Source: Leclercia adecarboxylata
Lineage (GTDB): Bacteria > Pseudomonadota > Gammaproteobacteria > Enterobacterales > Enterobacteriaceae
Length of the DNA stretch: 64,000 nt
Direction: 5' to 3'
Assembly: GCF_023639785.1 (NCBI RefSeq)
Contig: NZ_CP098325.1
Location: forward strand, 2,914,001-2,978,000
Shown piece by piece: positions 44,809 to 58,003 of this stretch. Positions within the stretch are counted from its first letter, which is position 1. Each line of letters opens with the position of its first letter. The notes under the pieces are model-generated. The model was not told where the DNA came from. It was given only the letters and a program-made list of their open reading frames with translations, and ran no database searches. Both the position numbers and the translations under genes were made by a program.

Positions 44809-45213
44809 ATGTACAACACCTCTGGTGTTCAGTCCTATCAGCAGATAGGGGTGGAAAGCGCGGTAATGAACGCCAGTCCACATCAGCTCATTGTCATGTT
44901 GTTTGATGGGGCGCATAGCGCCCTTGTCCGGGCGCGCCTGTTCCTTGAGGCAGGCCAGATGCCGGAGAAAGGCGAGGCTCTGTCTAAAGCCATTAACATC
45001 ATCGACAATGGCTTAAAGGCTGGCCTGAATATGGACGTCGACAGCGACTTGCCGGGCAATCTCGCCGCACTTTACGAGTATATGGTTCGCCGCTTATTAC
45101 ACGCGAACTTACGTAATGATGTCGAAGCGATCGTCGAGGTTGAGGGCTTATTAAATAACATTGCGGACGCGTGGAAACAAATCGGCCCCAATGCAGCCTC
45201 TATTTCAGGATAA
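44809..45213 (+). CDS. fliS: Flagellin export chaperone FliS
   Basis: A 134-residue helical cytosolic chaperone that binds the FliC C-terminus and delays polymerisation. The typical start YNTSGVQSYQQIGVESAVMN and ASPHQLIVMLFDGA near 23 are present. It lies 14 bases after fliD, preceded by CAGGAG. Confidence 0.96.
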   Translation: MYNTSGVQSYQQIGVESAVMNASPHQLIVMLFDGAHSALVRARLFLEAGQMPEKGEALSKAINIIDNGLKAGLNMDVDSDLPGNLAALYEYMVRRLLHANLRNDVEAIVEVEGLLNNIADAWKQIGPNAASISG

Positions 45214-45218
45214 TTTTG

Positions 45219-45593
45219 ATGAACAATCCTAGCTCAGCTCTCAACAACTGGCATGCTCTGCATGCCCTGAGTATTGCCATGCTGAACCTTGCTCATACCG
45301 GTCAATGGGATGAGCTTATTGAAAAAGAAGTGGAATATGTTCAGTTAGTCGAAGGCATCTCGCATAACCCTATCTCGTTATGCCCGCCTGCACAGATTGA
45401 ACAGGCACGCTTTATTCTTGAAAAAGTGCTGCAGAATGAGACTGAGCTTAAGGCATTGCTGAAAGTGAGAATGGATGAGCTGCGCCAGTTGATCACCCAG
45501 ACCGGCAAACAACAGTCGGTCACTTCCACTTATGGCAGGCTGTCAGGCAATATTCTTTATCCAGAAAATTTCACTAACAACACCCCGTTATGA
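45219..45593 (+). CDS. fliT: FliD chaperone and FlhDC inhibitor FliT
   Basis: A 124-residue helical protein that chaperones FliD and, when free, inhibits FlhDC. Start ATG 45219 is chosen because AGGA (45207-45210) precedes it; the frame is open upstream inside fliS. It contains QWDELIEKEVEYVQLVEGIS near 25 and ends NTPL. Last gene of the operon; the hairpin before amyA may end it. Confidence 0.93.
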   Translation: MNNPSSALNNWHALHALSIAMLNLAHTGQWDELIEKEVEYVQLVEGISHNPISLCPPAQIEQARFILEKVLQNETELKALLKVRMDELRQLITQTGKQQSVTSTYGRLSGNILYPENFTNNTPL

Positions 45594-45608
45594 ATTTGAT
45601 GATCCATA

Positions 45609-45639
45609 CTCCAGATGTCCGCCGAAACGGCATCTGGAG
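45609..45639 (+). promoter_or_regulatory. Hairpin covering the amyA ribosome site
   Basis: CTCCAGATG (45609-45617) pairs perfectly with CATCTGGAG (45631-45639). The 13-base loop can form an inner CCG/CGG stem. The distal arm contains the amyA Shine-Dalgarno GGAG, so the fold would hide it. It could also act as an end signal for fliDST mRNA. Confidence 0.5.
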
Positions 45640-45647
45640 CACGGAAG

Positions 45648-47135
45648 ATGAAAAACCCCACCCTCTTGCAGTTCTTCCATTGGTATTACCCTGAAGGCAG
45701 TAAACTCTGGCCGGAAGTGGCCGAGCGCGCTGATGGCTTAAACGATATCGGTATCAACATGGTCTGGCTGCCCCCGGCCTATAAAGGCGCGACCGGCGGC
45801 TACTCGGTCGGCTACGACTGCTACGATCTCTTCGACCTTGGCGAGTTCGACCAAAAAGGATCTGTTCCCACCAAATACGGCGACAAAAACCAGCTGCTGG
45901 CCGCTATCGATGCACTGAAACGCAACGATATCGCGGTGCTGCTGGACGTGGTGGTGAACCACAAAATGGGCGCCGATGAGAAAGAGTCGATTCGCGTTCA
46001 GCGTGTCAACGCCGACGATCGCACTCAGATCGATGACGAGATCGTCGAGTGCGAAGCCTGGACCCGCTACACCTTCCCCGTTCGCGCCGGGAAATACTCA
46101 GAATTTATCTGGGACTACAAATGCTTCAGCGGTATCGACCATATCGAAAACCCGGATGAAAATGGCGTCTTTAAGATTGTCAATGATTACACCGGCGACG
46201 GCTGGAACGATCAGGTCGATAACGAGATGGGGAATTTTGACTACCTGATGGGCGAAAACATCGATTTTCGTAACCATGCGGTGACCGAGGAGATCAAATA
46301 CTGGGCGCGCTGGGCGATGGAGCAGACCCAGTGCGACGGCTTCCGTCTGGATGCGGTAAAACACATTCCGGCCTGGTTCTATAAAGAGTGGATCGATCAT
46401 GTGCAGGAGGTCGCACCTAAGCCGCTGTTTATCGTGGCGGAATACTGGTCGCATGACGTCGAGAAACTGCAGCAGTATATCGATCAGGTTGAAGGCAAAA
46501 CCATGCTCTTCGACGCCCCGCTGCACATGAAGTTTCACGAAGCCTCCCGGCAGGGTCGGGATTACGACATGAGCCAGATCTTCACCGGCACGCTGGTTGA
46601 GGCCGACCCGTTCCATGCGGTGACGCTGGTTGCAAACCATGACACCCAGCCATTACAGGCGCTGGAAGCGCCGGTTGAAGCCTGGTTTAAGCCGCTGGCC
46701 TATGCGTTGATTTTGCTGCGCGAAAACGGTGTGCCCAGCGTCTTTTATCCTGACCTGTACGGCGCGAGCTATGACGACACCGGCGGTGACGGCGAGACGT
46801 ACCACATCGACATGCCGGTTATCGAGCAGCTCGATCAGCTGATCCTCGCCCGTCAGCGTTTTGCCCACGGCATCCAGACCCTGTGGTTCGATCACCCCAA
46901 CTGTATCGCCTTCAGCCGCAGCGGCACCGACGACGATCCCGGCTGCGTGGTGGTGCTCTCTAACGGTGACGAGGGGGAGAAAACCCTTACCCTGGGAGAG
47001 AACTACGGCAATAAGAGCTGGAGAGATTTTCTCGGCAACCGGGAAGAGACGGTGACTACCGACGAAACCGGCACCGGCGTCTTTACCTGCAACGGCGGCA
47101 GCGTCAGCGTGTGGGTGATGGAAGAGGTGTTATAA
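45648..47135 (+). CDS. amyA: Cytoplasmic alpha-amylase AmyA
   Basis: A 495-residue GH13 alpha-amylase without a signal peptide, hydrolysing internal maltodextrin bonds in the cytosol. Catalytic motifs are DVVVNHKM near 100, nucleophile Asp in [11 protein letters not shown] near 235, acid/base Glu in FIVAEYW near 265 and transition-state Asp in LVANHDTQP near 330. Same length as E. coli AmyA (495) and nearly identical in these regions. Start ATG 45648 lies eight bases after TGGAG. Conserved position after fliT. Confidence 0.96.
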   Translation: MKNPTLLQFFHWYYPEGSKLWPEVAERADGLNDIGINMVWLPPAYKGATGGYSVGYDCYDLFDLGEFDQKGSVPTKYGDKNQLLAAIDALKRNDIAVLLDVVVNHKMGADEKESIRVQRVNADDRTQIDDEIVECEAWTRYTFPVRAGKYSEFIWDYKCFSGIDHIENPDENGVFKIVNDYTGDGWNDQVDNEMGNFDYLMGENIDFRNHAVTEEIKYWARWAMEQTQCDGFRLDAVKHIPAWFYKEWIDHVQEVAPKPLFIVAEYWSHDVEKLQQYIDQVEGKTMLFDAPLHMKFHEASRQGRDYDMSQIFTGTLVEADPFHAVTLVANHDTQPLQALEAPVEAWFKPLAYALILLRENGVPSVFYPDLYGASYDDTGGDGETYHIDMPVIEQLDQLILARQRFAHGIQTLWFDHPNCIAFSRSGTDDDPGCVVVLSNGDEGEKTLTLGENYGNKSWRDFLGNREETVTTDETGTGVFTCNGGSVSVWVMEEVL

Positions 47136-47142
47136 GCTGTAA

Positions 47143-47174
47143 GGCCGGGCGGCGCTCGCTGCCCGGCCTGCTTT
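47143..47174 (+). repeat. REP-like palindrome / amyA terminator
   Basis: GGCCGGGC (47143-47150), loop GGCGCTCGCT, GCCCGGCC (47161-47168), TGCTTTT. Shape and sequence resemble a REP unit, and the T-run may terminate amyA. Confidence 0.6.
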
Positions 47175-47177
47175 TGG

Positions 47178-47591
47178 CTATGGCAGCTTGCTTTCGAGCG
47201 GATTCTTGCTGAGGTAAGTTGCGCACTCCACGGTCGGATGATCGACACGCTGCAGGATCATGCCGTCATACTCAATGGCCGAGCCTTCACGCTCCAGCGG
47301 GTAGATATCCAGCTTGCGGGTGACGTTGTAAAAATCGTCGGAACGCAGCATGATTTTCCCCGGCACGGCCACCACCCGCTGCCACTGACGGCAGTCCAGG
47401 GTATCCCCTTCTTGCGTCACCACCAGCGTCGCGATCGCTTCCGGGCTGACCAGGCTGCTTTGCGGCCCTTTCGACTGCCAGTACCCCGCCAGCTCAGCCG
47501 GGACAGGATGTTTGACCACGTCCTGATATCTGTCGACCTGCACACAGCCGGTTAAGGCCAGCAGCCCCGCCATAATTGCTATTTTTTTCAT
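47178..47591 (-). CDS. yedD: Lipoprotein YedD
   Basis: A 137-residue lipoprotein with lipobox LTGC and lipidated Cys16, then a small domain with the E. coli YedD segments AGYWQSKGPQSSLVSPEAI, GDTLDCRQWQRVVAVPGK and IEYDGMILQRVDHPTVECA. Function unknown. Two ATG codons are possible (47594, 47591); the second gives the E. coli length. Here it directly neighbours fliE; yedE and yedF, which intervene in E. coli, are missing. Confidence 0.92.
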   Translation of the reverse strand: MKKIAIMAGLLALTGCVQVDRYQDVVKHPVPAELAGYWQSKGPQSSLVSPEAIATLVVTQEGDTLDCRQWQRVVAVPGKIMLRSDDFYNVTRKLDIYPLEREGSAIEYDGMILQRVDHPTVECATYLSKNPLESKLP

Positions 47592-47660
47592 CATGATTCC
47601 GTCTACGGAGAAAAAAAAGAGTGTGGCATTAAAGCGAGGGTGGTGCCAGCACCAGAAGGC

Positions 47661-47975
47661 CTAAACCTGCATGCTCATGACGTCCTGATACGCCTGCATC
47701 AGCTTGTTACGCACCTGGATGCCCATCTGCATCGACACCGACGCTTTTTGCATATCGGTCATCACATCGTTCAGCCCGATGCCCGGCACGCCCATCGTGA
47801 ATTTTTCGCCCTGCACGCGCGCTGCGGTTTGCGTGTCGCTGATCCGGTCCAGCGCCGCATGCAGCTGGCCTGCGAAGCTGACGGTTGACTGCACGTCAGC
47901 CACATTCTGATTACGGGCGGTCATCGCCGTTGCCTGAAGCTGGCTGATGACGCCTTCAATCCCCTGTATTGCCAT
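47661..47975 (-). CDS. fliE: Flagellar hook-basal body protein FliE
   Basis: A 104-residue protein that joins the MS ring to the rod and is needed early for export. It is helical, with the C-terminal [20 protein letters not shown], then [10 protein letters not shown]. Start follows AGGGGAAAG. Monocistronic and divergent from fliF, sharing the FlhDC box. Confidence 0.96.
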   Translation of the reverse strand: MAIQGIEGVISQLQATAMTARNQNVADVQSTVSFAGQLHAALDRISDTQTAARVQGEKFTMGVPGIGLNDVMTDMQKASVSMQMGIQVRNKLMQAYQDVMSMQV

Positions 47976-48030
47976 GACTTTCCCCTGATGGATTTTTACG
48001 CGCTCAAGAGTAGCAGTCTGTCAATGAGAT

Positions 48031-48073
48031 AAAGGCGCTAAATAGCGTTAAAAAACCAGGTTATTTGACGCAT
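48031..48073. promoter_or_regulatory. FlhD4C2 box between fliE and fliF
   Basis: AAAGGCGCTAAATAGCG (48031-48047) fits the half-site AAYGSN2-3AAATARCG with one mismatch. The inverted half TTATTTGACGCAT (48061-48073) follows. Position between divergent fliE and fliF and symmetry match the known class 2 control site. Confidence 0.75.
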
Positions 48074-48202
48074 AGAAATTCCCGTTTCAACAAATAATGG
48101 CACAGCCATGATTATGGAATTTTTGTTGTGTTTGCCGACCCGGGAGTCTGTTTTGTTTCTCCACACCAATAATGAAATCCACGATGAGTCACGAGGTGCG
48201 CT

Positions 48203-51584
<3,382 letters not shown>

Positions 51585-51585
<1 letters not shown>

Positions 51586-52955
51586 TGACCGCACGCCTCA
51601 CCCGCTGGCTCAACACCCTCGACAACTTTGAAACCAGGATGGCGCAACTCCCCGCCGTGCGTCGTTATGGCCGTCTGACCCGCGCCACCGGCCTGGTGCT
51701 GGAAGCCACCGGCCTTCAACTGCCGCTGGGGGCCACCTGCATTATTGAACGGCCAGACGGGAACGAGATCCACGAAGTTGAGAGCGAAGTGGTCGGCTTT
51801 AACGGCCAGCGCCTGTTCCTGATGCCGCTGGAAGAGGTCGAAGGCGTCCTGCCCGGCGCGCGCGTCTACGCCAAAAATTTATCCGGCGACGGCCTGCACA
51901 GCGGCAAGCAGTTGCCCCTCGGCCCGGCGCTGCTTGGACGCGTACTGGACGGCGGCGGTAAGCCGCTGGATGGCCTGCCCGCGCCCGATACTACCGAAAC
52001 CGGGGCGCTGGTAACCCAGCCCTTCAACCCGTTACAGCGAACGCCGATCGAGCATGTGCTGGATACCGGCGTGCGTCCGATCAACGCCCTGCTGACCGTC
52101 GGTCGCGGCCAGCGTATGGGCCTGTTTGCCGGCTCCGGCGTCGGCAAATCGGTGCTGCTCGGAATGATGGCCCGCTACACCCAGGCCGACGTCATCGTGG
52201 TGGGGCTGATTGGCGAGCGTGGCCGTGAGGTAAAAGACTTTATCGAGAACATCCTCGGCCCCGAAGGGCGTGCCCGCTCGGTGGTGATTGCCGCCCCGGC
52301 AGACGTCTCTCCCCTGCTGCGTATGCAGGGCGCCGCCTATGCCACCCGCATCGCCGAAGATTTCTGCGACCGGGGGCAGCACGTGCTGCTGATCATGGAC
52401 TCCCTGACCCGTTACGCGATGGCCCAGCGTGAGATCGCCCTGGCGATTGGCGAGCCGCCGGCCACCAAAGGTTATCCGCCCTCGGTGTTTGCCAAACTAC
52501 CGGCGCTGGTTGAGCGCGCGGGTAACGGCATCAGCGGCGGGGGCTCGATTACCGCGTTTTACACGGTGCTGACCGAAGGCGATGACCAGCAGGACCCGAT
52601 CGCCGACTCGGCACGTGCGATCCTCGACGGCCACATCGTTCTGTCTCGCCGTCTGGCCGAAGCGGGCCACTATCCGGCCATCGATATCGAAGCCTCGATC
52701 AGCCGTGCGATGACGGCACTGATTACCGAGAAGCATTACGCCCGGGTGCGTAACTTCAAGCAGCTGCTCTCCAGCTTCCAGCGCAACCGCGATCTGGTCA
52801 GCGTCGGGGCCTATGCCAAAGGCAGCGACCCGATGCTCGACAAGGCGATTGCCCTGTGGCCGCACCTGGAGGCGTATCTGCAGCAGGGTATTTTTGAGAA
52901 AGCCGACTGGGAAAGCTCGATCCAGGCTCTGGAGATGATTTTCCCGCAGGTGTAA
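51585..52955 (+). CDS. fliI: Flagellum-specific ATPase FliI
   Basis: A 456-residue hexameric ATPase of the type III export apparatus. Walker [16 protein letters not shown] near 170, [17 protein letters not shown] near 205, Walker [21 protein letters not shown] near 255. ATG 51585 overlaps the fliH stop (TGATG). The frame is open upstream within fliH, but the family start is here. Confidence 0.97.
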
Positions 52956-52975
52956 CCGAATAGAGGGCGAATGTC

Positions 52976-53419
52976 ATGGCACAACACGGCGCATTAACCA
53001 CGCTAAAAGATCTGGCCGAGAAGGACGTTGATAATGCCGCGCAGCAGCTTGGCGCGATGCGCCGCGGGTGTCAGCAGGCGGAAGAGCAGCTGAAAATGCT
53101 AATCGACTACCAGCATGAGTATCGCACCAACCTCAACACGGATATGGCCCAGGGCATCGGCAGCCAGCGCTGGATCAACTATCAGCAGTTTATCCAGACG
53201 CTGGAAAAAGCCATCGAACAGCATCGCCAGCAGGTGCTGCAGTGGACCGAGAAGGTTGAGCGGGCCCTGAACCTCTGGCGAGAGAAGAAACAGCGTTTAC
53301 AGGCCTGGCAAACCCTGCAGGATCGCCAGCTTGCCGCAGCCAACCTGGCTGAAAGCCGTCTCGATCAGAAAAAAATGGATGAATTTGCCCAGCGCGCAAC
53401 AATGAGGACACCGGAATGA
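52976..53419 (+). CDS. fliJ: Flagellar export chaperone FliJ
   Basis: A 147-residue protein that is a long antiparallel coiled coil, structurally like the gamma subunit of rotary ATPases, and sits in the FliI hexamer. Typical start [20 protein letters not shown]. Twenty bases after fliI; its stop overlaps the fliK start. Confidence 0.95.
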   Translation: MAQHGALTTLKDLAEKDVDNAAQQLGAMRRGCQQAEEQLKMLIDYQHEYRTNLNTDMAQGIGSQRWINYQQFIQTLEKAIEQHRQQVLQWTEKVERALNLWREKKQRLQAWQTLQDRQLAAANLAESRLDQKKMDEFAQRATMRTPE

Positions 53420-54609
53420 TCACCCTTCAACAACTGCTTTCGAGCGACAGCGAACTTACGGCTGGCGCCCGGGGCGGCAAAGCGGCCGACGGCACCCAGG
53501 ACTTTCTGGCCCTGCTTGCGGGCGCATTAACCGATGCCAAAGGCCAGGGCAAAGAGGCCGGTCTGACGCTGAGCGATCTGCAGGCATCGGGCGGTAAGCT
53601 CGCGAAAGCGGCGCTGCAAGCCGGTGCGGACAAAGCCGGCGTTGACGCCGACGCCGGAGAGCTGGCCGAACTGCTGGCGCGACAGGATCTGACCTTAACC
53701 GACGAAAAAACCACCCAGCCGGGGCTGACGCAGGGCCTGCTGCCGGTTGCCAAAAGCGACGTGCTGAAGAGCCTGACCCAGGCGGCGAAAGATGCGGACA
53801 GTAAAACTGAACTCAGCGAAGACGAGCTGGCGGGATTAAGCGCTTTAATGGCGATGCTGCCCCACCAGCAGACCGCCACCGCCTCTCCTCAGCCGGTAAA
53901 CGCCACGAGTCTTGACGTGAAGGCGGCGGTCACCAGCGATCGCGGGCGTCAGCCAGCCCTGGATACCGATGCCCTGGGCAGCGCGAAAGCTGTCGCTCAG
54001 GACAAAGGTGCCTCCTTAGCCGACAGCCAACTGACGCCAGCCGTCGCCGCAACGACCATCAAACAGGCGGCAGAGAGCACCCCGTCCCCGACCGGGCCAA
54101 CCGCCACCATGGGGCCGATTGTCAGCAATCATACTTCTGTCCAGGGGACGTTTGCCGCCGCGCCGGTGGTCAGCGCCCAGTTGGGCAGCAACGAGTGGCA
54201 GCAGACCATCAGCCAGCACATTACGCTGTTTACCCGCCAGGGCCAGCAGAGCGCCGAGCTGCGTCTGCACCCGGAAGATCTGGGCCAGGTGCAGATCACC
54301 CTTAAGCTGGATGATAACCAGGCCCAGCTGCAAATGGTCTCAGGCCATAGCCACGTTCGCGCGGCGCTGGAAGCGGCGCTGCCGGTTCTGCGCACCCAAC
54401 TGGCGGAGAACGGCATTCAGCTGACGCAGAGCAGTATCAGCAGTGAAAACTTTAGCGGCCAACAGCAGGCCTCTTCTCAGCACCAGCAGCAGGCATCCCG
54501 CTCCGGCAATGCTGGCGGCTTCGATGAAGAGAACGATGAGCTGCTGGCAGTACCGGCCTCCCTGCAGTCTGCCGCACGTGGAAACAGCGCTGTCGATATC
54601 TTCGCCTGA
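53416..54609 (+). CDS. fliK: Hook-length control protein FliK
   Basis: A 397-residue molecular ruler. The N-terminal and middle parts are low-complexity, rich in Ala, Thr and Gln; the C-terminal substrate-switch domain (about 265-350) contains [20 protein letters not shown] and [15 protein letters not shown]. Its tail is Gln/Ser-rich. Divergent in sequence, as usual for FliK, but position and C-domain are clear. ATGA overlap with fliJ. Confidence 0.94.
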   Translation: MITLQQLLSSDSELTAGARGGKAADGTQDFLALLAGALTDAKGQGKEAGLTLSDLQASGGKLAKAALQAGADKAGVDADAGELAELLARQDLTLTDEKTTQPGLTQGLLPVAKSDVLKSLTQAAKDADSKTELSEDELAGLSALMAMLPHQQTATASPQPVNATSLDVKAAVTSDRGRQPALDTDALGSAKAVAQDKGASLADSQLTPAVAATTIKQAAESTPSPTGPTATMGPIVSNHTSVQGTFAAAPVVSAQLGSNEWQQTISQHITLFTRQGQQSAELRLHPEDLGQVQITLKLDDNQAQLQMVSGHSHVRAALEAALPVLRTQLAENGIQLTQSSISSENFSGQQQASSQHQQQASRSGNAGGFDEENDELLAVPASLQSAARGNSAVDIFA

Positions 54610-54629
54610 ACCTAAACGCCAGAGGTAGC

Positions 54630-54684
54630 GTGATTATCCCCGTCTTTTCGACCCTTTGACGGCGACGGGACACGGGATAATCAC
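54630..54684. repeat. Long inverted repeat between fliK and fliL
   Basis: GTGATTATCCC (54630-54640) and GGGATAATCAC (54674-54684) are a perfect 11-base inverted repeat. An inner pair CCCGTC (54639-54644) and GACGGG (54664-54669) could form an alternative stem. It lies in the 111-base gap between the two flagellar gene groups and may be a terminator, mRNA-processing site or operator. Confidence 0.5.
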
Positions 54685-54720
54685 CACATTAGCAGTCCCG
54701 AAACAGGAAGCACGCAACAG

Positions 54721-55188
54721 ATGACTGACTCCGCCATCACCAAAAAAAGTAAGCGTTCCATCTGGATCCCGCTTCTGGTGTTAATTACGCTCGCCGCCTG
54801 CGCAACCGCAGGTTACAGCTACTGGCGTATGAATAAAGCCCCTTCAGCCGAAGCCAAAGTGGAGCCGCCACCGCCAGCGGCACCGGTCTTTTTCGCGCTG
54901 GATACGTTCACCGTTAACCTGGGCGACGCCGATCACGTGTTTTACGTGGGCGTGACGCTGCGTCTGAAAGACGAAGCCACCCGCGCGCGCCTGAGTGAGT
55001 ACCTGCCGGAAGTGCGCAGCCGCCTGTTGCTGCTGTTTTCTCGCCAGGATCCTGCCCAGCTCTCTACCGATGAAGGTAAACAGAAGCTGGTAGAAGCCAT
55101 CAAGCAAACGCTGGCCGCGCCCCTGATCAGCGGTCAACCTAAACAGGAAGTCACTGACGTTCTGTATACAGCTTTCATTCTGCGGTAA
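54721..55188 (+). CDS. fliL: Flagellar basal body protein FliL
   Basis: A 155-residue single-pass inner-membrane protein associated with the stator. Cytoplasmic KKSKRS, transmembrane helix at about 16-36, then a periplasmic stomatin-like domain ([20 protein letters not shown]). The start lies ten bases after ACAGGAAG. First gene of fliLMNOPQR. Confidence 0.96.
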   Translation: MTDSAITKKSKRSIWIPLLVLITLAACATAGYSYWRMNKAPSAEAKVEPPPPAAPVFFALDTFTVNLGDADHVFYVGVTLRLKDEATRARLSEYLPEVRSRLLLLFSRQDPAQLSTDEGKQKLVEAIKQTLAAPLISGQPKQEVTDVLYTAFILR

Positions 55189-55192
55189 CGAC

Positions 55193-56197
55193 ATGGGCGA
55201 CAGTATTCTTTCTCAGGCGGAAATCGATGCGCTGCTCAACGGCGACAGCGATAAGGCCGACGAACCCAAAGCGGGCCAGGCGGGCGAAAGTGACATTCGC
55301 CCCTACGATCCTAATACCCAGCGTCGCGTGGTGCGCGAGCGTCTGCAGGCGCTGGAGATCATTAACGAACGTTTCGCACGTCAGTTCCGTATGGGGCTGT
55401 TTAACCTGCTGCGTCGTAGCCCGGATATCACCGTCGGCGCGATCCGCATTCAGCCATACCATGAGTTCGCACGTAACCTGCCGGTGCCGACGAACCTCAA
55501 CCTGATCCACCTGAAGCCGCTGCGCGGCACGGGCCTGTTCGTCTTCTCGCCAAGCCTGGTGTTTATCGCCGTGGATAACCTGTTTGGCGGCGACGGACGA
55601 TTCCCCACGAAAGTGGAAGGCCGCGAGTTCACCCATACCGAACAGCGCGTCATCAACCGCATGCTGAAGCTGGCCCTTGAGGGCTACAGCGACGCGTGGA
55701 AAGCGATCCATCCGCTGGACGTGGAGTATGTGCGTTCCGAGATGCAGGTGAAGTTCACCAACATCACCACCTCGCCGAACGACATCGTGGTGAACACCCC
55801 GTTCCACGTGGAGATCGGCAACCTGACCGGTGAATTCAACATCTGCCTGCCGTTCAGCATGATTGAGCCGCTGCGCGAAGTGCTGGTTAACCCGCCGCTG
55901 GAAAACTCCCGCCATGAAGATCAGAACTGGCGTGAGAACCTGGTCCGCCAGGTTCAGCACTCCCAGCTGGAACTGGTGGCAAACTTTGCCGACGTGCCGC
56001 TGCGTTTGTCGCAAATCCTGAAATTAAAACCCGGCGATGTCCTGCCGATAGAAAAACCCGACCGCATCATTGCGCATGTGGATGGCGTGCCCGTGCTGAC
56101 CAGCCAGTATGGCACCGTTAACAATCAGTACGCGTTACGCGTTGAGCACCTGATCAACCCGATTTTGAATTCTCTGAATGAGGAACAGCCCAAATGA
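55193..56197 (+). CDS. fliM: Flagellar motor switch protein FliM
   Basis: A 334-residue C-ring protein. The N-terminal CheY-P binding peptide SILSQAEIDALLNGD is intact, followed by a CheC-like middle domain and a C-terminal SpoA domain (LPIEKPDRIIAHVDGVPVLT). Starts four bases after fliL and overlaps fliN (ATGA). Confidence 0.97.
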   Translation: MGDSILSQAEIDALLNGDSDKADEPKAGQAGESDIRPYDPNTQRRVVRERLQALEIINERFARQFRMGLFNLLRRSPDITVGAIRIQPYHEFARNLPVPTNLNLIHLKPLRGTGLFVFSPSLVFIAVDNLFGGDGRFPTKVEGREFTHTEQRVINRMLKLALEGYSDAWKAIHPLDVEYVRSEMQVKFTNITTSPNDIVVNTPFHVEIGNLTGEFNICLPFSMIEPLREVLVNPPLENSRHEDQNWRENLVRQVQHSQLELVANFADVPLRLSQILKLKPGDVLPIEKPDRIIAHVDGVPVLTSQYGTVNNQYALRVEHLINPILNSLNEEQPK

Positions 56198-56607
56198 GTG
56201 ATATGAACAATCCGTCCGATGAGAACACCGGAGCACTGGACGATCTGTGGGCTGAGGCGTTAAACGAACAAAAGGCACCGGCCAGCAAAAGCGTTGCCGA
56301 TGCCGTATTCCAGCAGCTGGGCGGCGGTGACGTCAGCGGCACGCTGCAGGATATCGATCTGATTATGGATATCCCGGTCAAGCTGACCGTGGAGCTGGGC
56401 CGTACCCGGATGACCATCAAGGAGCTGCTGCGCCTGACGCAGGGTTCGGTGGTGGCGCTGGACGGTCTGGCCGGTGAGCCGCTGGATATTCTGATCAACG
56501 GCTACCTGATTGCCCAGGGTGAAGTGGTGGTTGTCGCTGACAAGTACGGCGTGCGTATCACCGACATCATCACCCCGTCTGAACGTATGCGCCGTCTGAG
56601 CCGTTAA
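56194..56607 (+). CDS. fliN: Flagellar motor switch protein FliN
   Basis: A 137-residue C-ring protein with a SpoA domain in the second half (DIPVKLTVELGRTRMTIKEL, INGYLIAQGEVVVVADKYGV, ending RMRRLSR). Identical in design to E. coli FliN. Overlaps fliM by four bases. Confidence 0.97.
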   Translation: MSDMNNPSDENTGALDDLWAEALNEQKAPASKSVADAVFQQLGGGDVSGTLQDIDLIMDIPVKLTVELGRTRMTIKELLRLTQGSVVALDGLAGEPLDILINGYLIAQGEVVVVADKYGVRITDIITPSERMRRLSR

Positions 56608-56609
56608 GT

Positions 56610-56984
56610 ATGAAAACCCAGGCAATCGTCTCACAACCCTCTGCCGTTCCAGGCTTACCGCTGCTTCAGGTCAGCGGCGCGCTGCTGGGGATCATTGCCT
56701 TTATTCTGATTGCCGCCTGGCTGGCAAAACGCGTGGGTCTGGCGGGCAAAACCGCCGGTGCGCGCGGGTTAAAGCTCGCTGCCAGCACCTCGCTGGGCCC
56801 GCGTGAGCGCGTGGTGATCGTGGAAGTGGAAGACGCCCGGCTGGTGCTGGGTGTCACCGCCTCACACATTAATATTCTGCATAAATTGCCGCCTGCGCCG
56901 GTCTCTGAGGAGAGTCGCGCAGAGGAACAACCGGATTTTCAGTCCGTGATGAAGAGTTTGCTTAAGCGTTCCGGGAGATCGTGA
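56610..56984 (+). CDS. fliO: Flagellar export protein FliO
   Basis: A 124-residue single-pass membrane protein that helps assemble the FliP ring. Transmembrane segment at about 18-37 ([20 protein letters not shown]), then a cytoplasmic domain with [20 protein letters not shown]. Two bases after fliN; its stop overlaps the fliP ATG. Confidence 0.93.
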   Translation: MKTQAIVSQPSAVPGLPLLQVSGALLGIIAFILIAAWLAKRVGLAGKTAGARGLKLAASTSLGPRERVVIVEVEDARLVLGVTASHINILHKLPPAPVSEESRAEEQPDFQSVMKSLLKRSGRS

Positions 56985-57721
56985 TGCGCCCTGTCTTAGC
57001 CCTTACGCTTGCAGGTCTTGGCCTGTTTGCTCCCGCCGTGTATGCCCAGTTGCCAGGCCTTGTCTCCACGCCGATGGCCAATGGCGGTCAGAGCTGGTCC
57101 CTGCCGGTGCAGACGCTGGTGTTTATCACCTCCCTGACCTTTATTCCGGCTATTCTGCTGATGATGACCAGCTTCACCCGTATCATCATCGTCTTTGGCC
57201 TGCTGCGAAACGCGCTGGGCACCCCTTCCGCGCCGCCTAACCAGGTGCTGCTGGGCCTGTCGTTGTTTTTGACCTTCTTCATTATGTCGCCAGTGATCGA
57301 CAAGATTTATGTCGACGCTTATCAGCCCTTCAGCGAAGAGAAGATCTCGATGCAGGAGGCGCTGGAGAAAGGGGCGCAGCCGCTGCGGGAATTTATGCTG
57401 CGTCAGACCCGTGAAGCCGACCTGGCGCTGTTTGCCCGTCTGGCTAACGCCGGGCCCATTCAGGGGCCGGAAGCGGTGCCAATGCGCATTCTGCTGCCCG
57501 CCTACGTCACCAGCGAACTGAAAACCGCGTTCCAGATTGGCTTTACGATCTTCATTCCGTTTTTGATTATCGACCTGGTGATTGCCAGCGTCCTGATGGC
57601 GCTCGGGATGATGATGGTGCCCCCGGCCACTATCGCCCTGCCCTTCAAGCTGATGCTGTTTGTTCTGGTGGACGGCTGGCAGCTGCTGGTGGGTTCGCTG
57701 GCGCAAAGTTTCTACAGTTAA
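56984..57721 (+). CDS. fliP: Flagellar export gate protein FliP
   Basis: A 245-residue export-gate subunit with a cleavable signal peptide ending VYAQ and four helices. [20 protein letters not shown] and [20 protein letters not shown] are family landmarks. ATG 56984 gives the E. coli length; an in-frame GTG lies directly upstream. Confidence 0.97.
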   Translation: MRPVLALTLAGLGLFAPAVYAQLPGLVSTPMANGGQSWSLPVQTLVFITSLTFIPAILLMMTSFTRIIIVFGLLRNALGTPSAPPNQVLLGLSLFLTFFIMSPVIDKIYVDAYQPFSEEKISMQEALEKGAQPLREFMLRQTREADLALFARLANAGPIQGPEAVPMRILLPAYVTSELKTAFQIGFTIFIPFLIIDLVIASVLMALGMMMVPPATIALPFKLMLFVLVDGWQLLVGSLAQSFYS

Positions 57722-57731
57722 GGAGCGCGCA

Positions 57732-58001
57732 ATGACGCCAGAATCGGTCATGATGATGGGCACGGAAGCGATGAAAGTCGCCATTTCCGTTGCCGCTCCC
57801 CTGCTGCTGGTGGCGCTGGTCACCGGCCTGGTCATCAGTATCCTGCAGGCCGCCACGCAGATTAACGAGATGACCCTGTCGTTTATCCCGAAAATCATCG
57901 CCGTGTTTGTAGCGATCATTATCGCCGGGCCGTGGATGCTGAACCTGCTGCTGGACTATATGCGCAATCTGTTCACCAACCTGCCCTACATCATCGGCTA
58001 G
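57732..58001 (+). CDS. fliQ: Flagellar export gate protein FliQ
   Basis: An 89-residue protein with two helices: [20 protein letters not shown], then [20 protein letters not shown] and [20 protein letters not shown]. Start ATG 57732 follows AAGGAGCGCGC just after fliP. Part of the FliPQR secretion pore. Confidence 0.97.
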   Translation: MTPESVMMMGTEAMKVAISVAAPLLLVALVTGLVISILQAATQINEMTLSFIPKIIAVFVAIIIAGPWMLNLLLDYMRNLFTNLPYIIG

Positions 58002-58003
58002 TC

